Positions 4,885 through 8,920 of a DNA stretch of 8,920 bases are shown here, piece after piece. The notes under the pieces were generated by a model that was not told the DNA's origin, searched no databases, and was given only the letters and a program-made list of their open reading frames with translations. Each line of letters opens with the position of its first letter. Positions within the stretch are counted from its first letter, which is position 1. The stretch is from Bacteroidota bacterium. GTDB lineage: Bacteria > Bacteroidota > Bacteroidia > Flavobacteriales > Flavobacteriaceae. The translations under genes were made by a program, and so were the position numbers. Location: positions 1-8,920 of the forward strand of contig JAJRSY010000213.1 of NCBI GenBank assembly GCA_024278565.1. The letters are read 5' to 3'.

Positions 4885-5745
4885 ATGAAACTATACCCTA
4901 TAGAAACCGGAAACTTTAAATTGGATGGCGGTGGCATGTTCGGTGTGGTGCCTAAAACAATATGGCAAAAGACAAACCCCGCCGATGCCAACAACCTTAT
5001 CAAGGTTGCCGCCAGAAGCCTGTTGATCGAAGACGGTGATCGCTTAATATTGATAGACACTGGCATGGGCAACAAACAATCGGACAGATTTTTTGGATAT
5101 TACTACCGTTGGGGCGATTTTACCTTGGATGGCTCTTTGGCAAAACTGGGCTTTCACAGAGATGATATTACCGACGTTTTTATGACCCACCTACATTTTG
5201 ACCATTGTGGCGGAAGCATTCAATGGAACAAAGATCAAACTGGTTACGAACCTGCCTTTAAGAACGCCATTTTCTGGTCGAACGAGAACCATTGGAAATG
5301 GGCCACAAAACCCAATGTGCGTGAAAAAGCTTCCTTCTTAAAAGAAAACCTTCTGCCTATGCAAGAAAGCGGGCAGTTACAGTTTATTTCCTGTGGGGGT
5401 GATTCCTTTATAAAACAATCTGAACTGGGTTTCGGTATTCATTTTGTAAATGGGCATACTGAAAAACAAATGTTGCCGCATATTCTGTACAAAGGCAAGA
5501 CCGTGGTCTTTGTGGCAGATCTGATTCCTACGGTAGGCCATATTCCCCTGCCCTACGTTATGGGCTATGATACCCGACCATTGATTACTTTGACCGAAAA
5601 AGAGCTTTTTTTGGACAAAGTATTGAAAAACGAGTACTTTTTGTTTTTCGAACATGATGCCCATAATGAAATTTGTACCTTGCAGGCCACAGAAAAAGGA
5701 GCTAGGTTTAATGAAGCCTTTACGTTCAATGAACTTTTCGATTAA
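4885..5745 (+). CDS. MBL-fold metallohydrolase
   Basis: The 286-residue protein has the metallo-beta-lactamase fold with a two-metal site: H102-L-H104-F-D106-H107 (HxHxDH), H191 (NGHTEKQ), D212 (ADLIPT) and probably H257 (FFEHDAH). The spacing of these ligands is like that of the lactonase and methyl-parathion-hydrolase branch of the superfamily, so a hydrolase acting on a lactone, ester or similar small substrate is plausible. The substrate cannot be assigned. There is no signal peptide, so it is probably cytoplasmic. It starts at ATG 4885, and the N-terminal MKLYPIETGNFKLDGG agrees with the first strand of this group. After the third ligand the usual GHTPGH is replaced by GHTEKQM. It is divergent from the gene at 4739 and separated by 125 bp from the protease gene, so it is probably its own transcription unit. 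A weak CAAAA/TTTTG hairpin at 5759-5772 may lie in its 3' end. Confidence 0.92.
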   Translation: MKLYPIETGNFKLDGGGMFGVVPKTIWQKTNPADANNLIKVAARSLLIEDGDRLILIDTGMGNKQSDRFFGYYYRWGDFTLDGSLAKLGFHRDDITDVFMTHLHFDHCGGSIQWNKDQTGYEPAFKNAIFWSNENHWKWATKPNVREKASFLKENLLPMQESGQLQFISCGGDSFIKQSELGFGIHFVNGHTEKQMLPHILYKGKTVVFVADLIPTVGHIPLPYVMGYDTRPLITLTEKELFLDKVLKNEYFLFFEHDAHNEICTLQATEKGARFNEAFTFNELFD

Positions 5746-5831
5746 GCCCGTCCTTCAAAATTTATTTTGGCGTGTTTTTCAATGACGCTATCTAATTCGT
5801 GTCTGCACAAGAACACACAAAATTAAAAATC

Positions 5832-5849
5832 GTCTGTTTTTGTACAGAC
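5832..5849 (+). promoter_or_regulatory. Small hairpin in the leader of the S8 protease gene
   Basis: GTCTGT (5832-5837) pairs with ACAGAC (5844-5849) around TTTTGT, 21 bp before the start codon at 5871. A GTGTCTG at 5799-5805 could compete for the right arm (CAGACAC, 5846-5852). This allows two alternative folds in the 5' leader. No known riboswitch is recognised. Confidence 0.3.
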
Positions 5850-5870
5850 ACTAATTCAAATATCAACTAT

Positions 5871-7505
5871 ATGACACGATTATTATCAAAGACCGTTTTA
5901 ACATTTTCAGCATCTATTTTCTTAATCGGCTGTGGTGCTGCGGCACTGGTATCGACACCTATTGAAAATATAGACACTACCCCTCTAAAAATAGCCGACC
6001 TCACTGATGCACAAAAACAAAACTGGGGGCATCTCGACCTTGTTTCAGACACCATACCGGGTATGAGCGTTGATAAGGCGTACCGCGATATCATCAAAAA
6101 CAAAAAAGGCAAAAAGGTCATTGTTGCGGTTTTAGACTCTGGTGTTGACCTAAAGCACGAAGATCTCGATGGTGTGCTATGGACGAACAAAGGAGAAAAG
6201 GCCGGTGACGGAAAAGACAATGACAACAATGGCTATATTGATGATGTTCACGGGTATAATTTTTTAGGGGATTCCTATAACGAACAATTGGAATTTGCGC
6301 GAATCCTACGATTGAACATTGGTGACGCTGCAATGCAAGCTAAGGCAAAAGCGAAATTGGATGCTGATTACCCCAAGGCACTACAGAATAAACAACAATA
6401 CGAACAAATTTTACAAACAGTAAAAAACGCTGATGCGGCAGTCAAAAAAGAACTGGGCAAAGATTCCTATACCAAGAAAGATTTAACGGGAATCAAGTCA
6501 AAAGACGAGGCAATGCAACAACATGTGGGCGTTTTAATGCAGATGTTCGCCCATGCAGATAGCATACCCGAGGTTGTTGAGGAGTTGGGGGGAGGCATCG
6601 CCCATTTTACAGATCAGGTAAACTATAACCTCAACAAAGATTTTGACGGCAGAAAAATAGTGGGCGACAACCCGTACGACCTTAACGATTTGGGTTACGG
6701 CAACGGAAACCCCCAAAGCACCGGCAAGGATGAAAGCCATGGCACCCATGTTGCGGGCATCATTGCCGCAGAGCGCAATAACGGCAAGGGGGCGAACGGA
6801 GTTGCCAATAATGTTCAAATAATGAGTATTCGAGCCGTGCCCAATGGTGATGAATACGATAAAGATATTGCCCTGGGTATTCGCTATGCGGTTGACAATG
6901 GTGCGAAGATCATCAACGCCAGTTTTGGCAAATCGTTTTCGCCAAACGCTCAATGGGTTTATGACGCCATAAAATACGCCGCTTCAAAAGATGTGCTAAT
7001 CGTGCACGCAGCAGGTAATAGTGGAGACAATCTCGATGATGCCAACAACCCCAATTTTCCGAACGACCATATGCAAAAGAACTCGCCCGAAATCGCGGAT
7101 AATGTAATAACGGTAGGGGCATTGGCCAGTAAATATGGATCAGGAATGTTGGCGGTTTTTTCCAATTACGGGCTGAAAAACGTTGATGTCTTCGCTCCTG
7201 GGGATGCTATTTATTCCTCAATGCCCAACAATAAATACGATTACCAAGGCGGTACATCAATGGCGGCACCAGCGGTTGCGGGTATTGCGGCCTTGATTCG
7301 CTCGCAATACCCAAAACTTAAGGCACCACAAGTAAAACATATCATCATGAAATCAGGTCTTGCCCCAAAAGCAAAAGTAGTCTTGGGGGGCGATGCCTCA
7401 AAAACAGGCTCTTTAGATCAAATTTCAAGATCCGGCAAAATTGCAAATGCTTACAACGCCCTAATTATGGCAGAAAGTGTTGCTTCGGGTAAAATAAAAT
7501 TATAG
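5871..7505 (+). CDS. Lipoprotein subtilisin-family (S8) serine protease
   Basis: The 544-residue protease is anchored in the envelope. I start at ATG 5871 (MTRLLSKTVLTF) because it gives a lipoprotein signal with lipobox L18-I-G-C21. A GTG at 5799 in the same frame would put 24 residues in front of the signal. Catalytic residues are D89 (VAVLDSGVD), H290 (SHGTHVAG) and S463 (GGTSMAAPAVAG), with oxyanion N383 (HAAGNSGD). After the Asp block, GKDNDNNGYIDDVHGYNF (114-131) looks like a calcium-binding loop. Between Asp and His there is an insert of about 130 residues (roughly 132-266), rich in K, A and Q and likely helical. Classical subtilisins have only some 30 residues between Asp and His. No separate I9 propeptide domain is evident; residues 22-75 may play that part. 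The next gene starts 6 bp after the stop, so the two are probably co-transcribed. Substrates are extracellular or periplasmic proteins, not predictable in detail. Confidence 0.94.
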   Translation: MTRLLSKTVLTFSASIFLIGCGAAALVSTPIENIDTTPLKIADLTDAQKQNWGHLDLVSDTIPGMSVDKAYRDIIKNKKGKKVIVAVLDSGVDLKHEDLDGVLWTNKGEKAGDGKDNDNNGYIDDVHGYNFLGDSYNEQLEFARILRLNIGDAAMQAKAKAKLDADYPKALQNKQQYEQILQTVKNADAAVKKELGKDSYTKKDLTGIKSKDEAMQQHVGVLMQMFAHADSIPEVVEELGGGIAHFTDQVNYNLNKDFDGRKIVGDNPYDLNDLGYGNGNPQSTGKDESHGTHVAGIIAAERNNGKGANGVANNVQIMSIRAVPNGDEYDKDIALGIRYAVDNGAKIINASFGKSFSPNAQWVYDAIKYAASKDVLIVHAAGNSGDNLDDANNPNFPNDHMQKNSPEIADNVITVGALASKYGSGMLAVFSNYGLKNVDVFAPGDAIYSSMPNNKYDYQGGTSMAAPAVAGIAALIRSQYPKLKAPQVKHIIMKSGLAPKAKVVLGGDASKTGSLDQISRSGKIANAYNALIMAESVASGKIKL

Positions 7506-7511
7506 TATACC

Positions 7512-8920
7512 ATGCAGTATTTTATTAATCGGCTCGTTTTATCTATTTTATCGGTTTCAACCCCCTTGGTTGCCCAAAACACAACATATTGGCAGCAACA
7601 TGTCGATTACGCCATGGAAATTGACATGAACGTAAAAAACCATCAATATACGGGCACCCAAAAACTGGTATATACCAACAACTCACCAGAAGAGTTATGT
7701 CGGGTGTACTATCATTTGTACTTCAATGCCTTTCAGCCCGGCAGTGAAATGGATATAAGGCTTCAAAACATCGCCGACCCAGACGGGCGTATGATTACTC
7801 AGGCTAAGACCAGTAGAATTGCGACGCTTAACGAAAATGAAATCGGCTATCTACATGTACTTTCTTTAAAGCAAGACGGGGTGGTGGTAAACTTCAATGA
7901 GGAAGGTACGGTTCTGGTCGTTGAATTGGAGAAACCAATTTTGGCTGGAGAAAAATCGACTTTCACGATGAAATTTAAAGGTCAGGTTCCTATTCAAATT
8001 CGCCGATCGGGCAGAAACAATAAGGAGGGTGTTGCCCTATCAATGACCCAATGGTATCCAAAATTGGCCGAATACGATTTTGAGGGCTGGCATGCCGACC
8101 CCTACATTTCCCGTGAGTTTCATGGCGTATGGGGTGATTTTGATGTCAAATTGACCCTTGACAAAAAGTATGTGGTGGGTGGTTCGGGTTATCTACAAAA
8201 CCCACAGGAAATTGGCCATGGTTATGAAAAACCGGGCACAAAGATCAAAAAGCACAAAGAAAAGACCTTGACTTGGCATTTTAAGGCTCCTAGGGTACAT
8301 GACTTTATGTGGGCAGCAGACCCTGATTATCTTCACGACACGTTACGGGTCAAAGATGGCCCCTTGCTACATTTTCTTTATAAAAACGACAAGGGGATTA
8401 TTGAAAATTGGAAAAACCTACAGCCCAAGACGGCAGAACTAATGGTATTTTTCAACAAGAACATTGGTGCGTACCCCTATGATCAATATTCTGTAATTCA
8501 AGGGGGCGATGGCGGTATGGAATATGCTATGGGCACTTTAATCACCGGAAAGCGCAAATTTGGAAGTCTGGTCGGTGTTACCGCCCATGAAATGGCCCAC
8601 TCTTGGTTTCAGCATGTTTTGGCCACCAATGAAGCTAAATATGAATGGATGGACGAGGGCTTTACCTCATTTATCTCGAGCTTGGCCATGAACGAAATCA
8701 TGGGCCAAAAAAAGGAAAACCCGTTTGAGAGCACGTATAAGGGGTATTTCAACTTAGCTCTATCAGGAAAAGAACAGCCGCAGACCACCCATGCAGATCG
8801 ATATGCCCCCAACTTTGCTTATGGACTATCGGCCTATAGTAAGGGAAGTATCTTTTTGTCTCAATTAGGCTATATCATCGGGCAGGGCAAGTTGGTGGAG
8901 ACCATCAAGAAATACTATGC
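7512..8920 (+). CDS. Secreted M1-family metallopeptidase, 3' end outside window
   Basis: The frame starts at ATG 7512 (MQYFINRLVLSILS) and runs open to the window edge, 469 full codons. M1 enzymes are zinc aminopeptidases that remove N-terminal residues from peptides. Residues 1-21 form a signal peptide (PLVA before QNT). Residues about 30-200 are the N-terminal beta domain (TGTQKLVYTNNSPEEL is of the expected type), including the QWYPKLAEYD block. Catalytic features are GGMEY (334-338, substrate N-terminus recognition, usually GxMEN), HEMAH (359-363) with the third zinc ligand E382 after 18 residues (WMDEGF), and Y442 in YSKG, the usual transition-state tyrosine. All key residues are present. 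The gene follows the S8 protease by 6 bp. The pairing suggests that one enzyme makes peptides and the other trims them, which is inference. The C-terminal domain and any secretion tag are not visible. Confidence 0.96.
   Translation, partial: MQYFINRLVLSILSVSTPLVAQNTTYWQQHVDYAMEIDMNVKNHQYTGTQKLVYTNNSPEELCRVYYHLYFNAFQPGSEMDIRLQNIADPDGRMITQAKTSRIATLNENEIGYLHVLSLKQDGVVVNFNEEGTVLVVELEKPILAGEKSTFTMKFKGQVPIQIRRSGRNNKEGVALSMTQWYPKLAEYDFEGWHADPYISREFHGVWGDFDVKLTLDKKYVVGGSGYLQNPQEIGHGYEKPGTKIKKHKEKTLTWHFKAPRVHDFMWAADPDYLHDTLRVKDGPLLHFLYKNDKGIIENWKNLQPKTAELMVFFNKNIGAYPYDQYSVIQGGDGGMEYAMGTLITGKRKFGSLVGVTAHEMAHSWFQHVLATNEAKYEWMDEGFTSFISSLAMNEIMGQKKENPFESTYKGYFNLALSGKEQPQTTHADRYAPNFAYGLSAYSKGSIFLSQLGYIIGQGKLVETIKKYY

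Noticed and set aside
5759..5772. Terminator after the MBL-fold gene (CAAAA/TTTTG)
   Set aside because: The stem is only 5 bp of A-T rich sequence, and the T-run comes after an intervening GCGTG. It is too weak to call.
5799..5870. GTG-initiated N-terminal extension of the S8 protease
   Set aside because: It would place 24 polar and Cys-containing residues ahead of a perfectly formed lipoprotein signal peptide that starts at ATG 5871.

Overview
The window looks like a chromosomal segment of a marine-type flavobacterium (Bacteroidota, family Flavobacteriaceae). The evidence is AT-leaning coding sequence, A-rich leaders with weak or no Shine-Dalgarno sites, partial matches to the Bacteroidota promoter -7 element, two lipoproteins with short (L/I)-x-(S/G)-C lipoboxes, and an S8 peptidase of the flavobacterial lipoprotein type. 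The genus cannot be fixed from this sequence.

Layout. 1-582 (+) is the C-terminal third of lepA (EF4), followed by a GC-rich hairpin terminator. Convergent to it, on the minus strand, are a small cysteine-rich lipoprotein (728-1162) and a 617-residue CPA1-type cation/proton antiporter fused to a C-terminal TrkA/RCK-like domain (1353-3206). From 3207 to 4304 there is no intact gene. This stretch holds the remains of a minus-strand gene split by two short non-autonomous mobile elements (MITE-like): 3507-3751 (245 bp, 18-bp perfect terminal inverted repeats, TTA duplication) and 3823-4193 (371 bp, 19-bp perfect terminal inverted repeats, TAT duplication, packed with hairpins). The broken gene starts directly after the stop of an unknown two-membrane-segment protein (4305-4739, minus). 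A divergent intergenic region (4740-4884) leads into three plus-strand genes: an MBL-fold metallohydrolase (4885-5745), a lipoprotein subtilisin-family protease (5871-7505) and, 6 bp on, a secreted M1 metallopeptidase (7512 to beyond the window edge).

How the genes fit together. The S8 and M1 peptidases are probably co-transcribed and would act in or beyond the periplasm on extracellular or envelope peptides. The antiporter is a stand-alone ion/pH homeostasis gene. The LepA, antiporter, MBL and peptidase genes are ordinary flavobacterial genes. The novelty lies in 3345-4304: virtual excision of both mobile elements, each with one target copy, rejoins the reading frame exactly at both junctions. 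A TAG and a frameshift remain, so the gene was also decaying by point changes. The 371-bp element itself looks composite, because it carries two diverged copies of a hairpin module that is also related to the lepA terminator.
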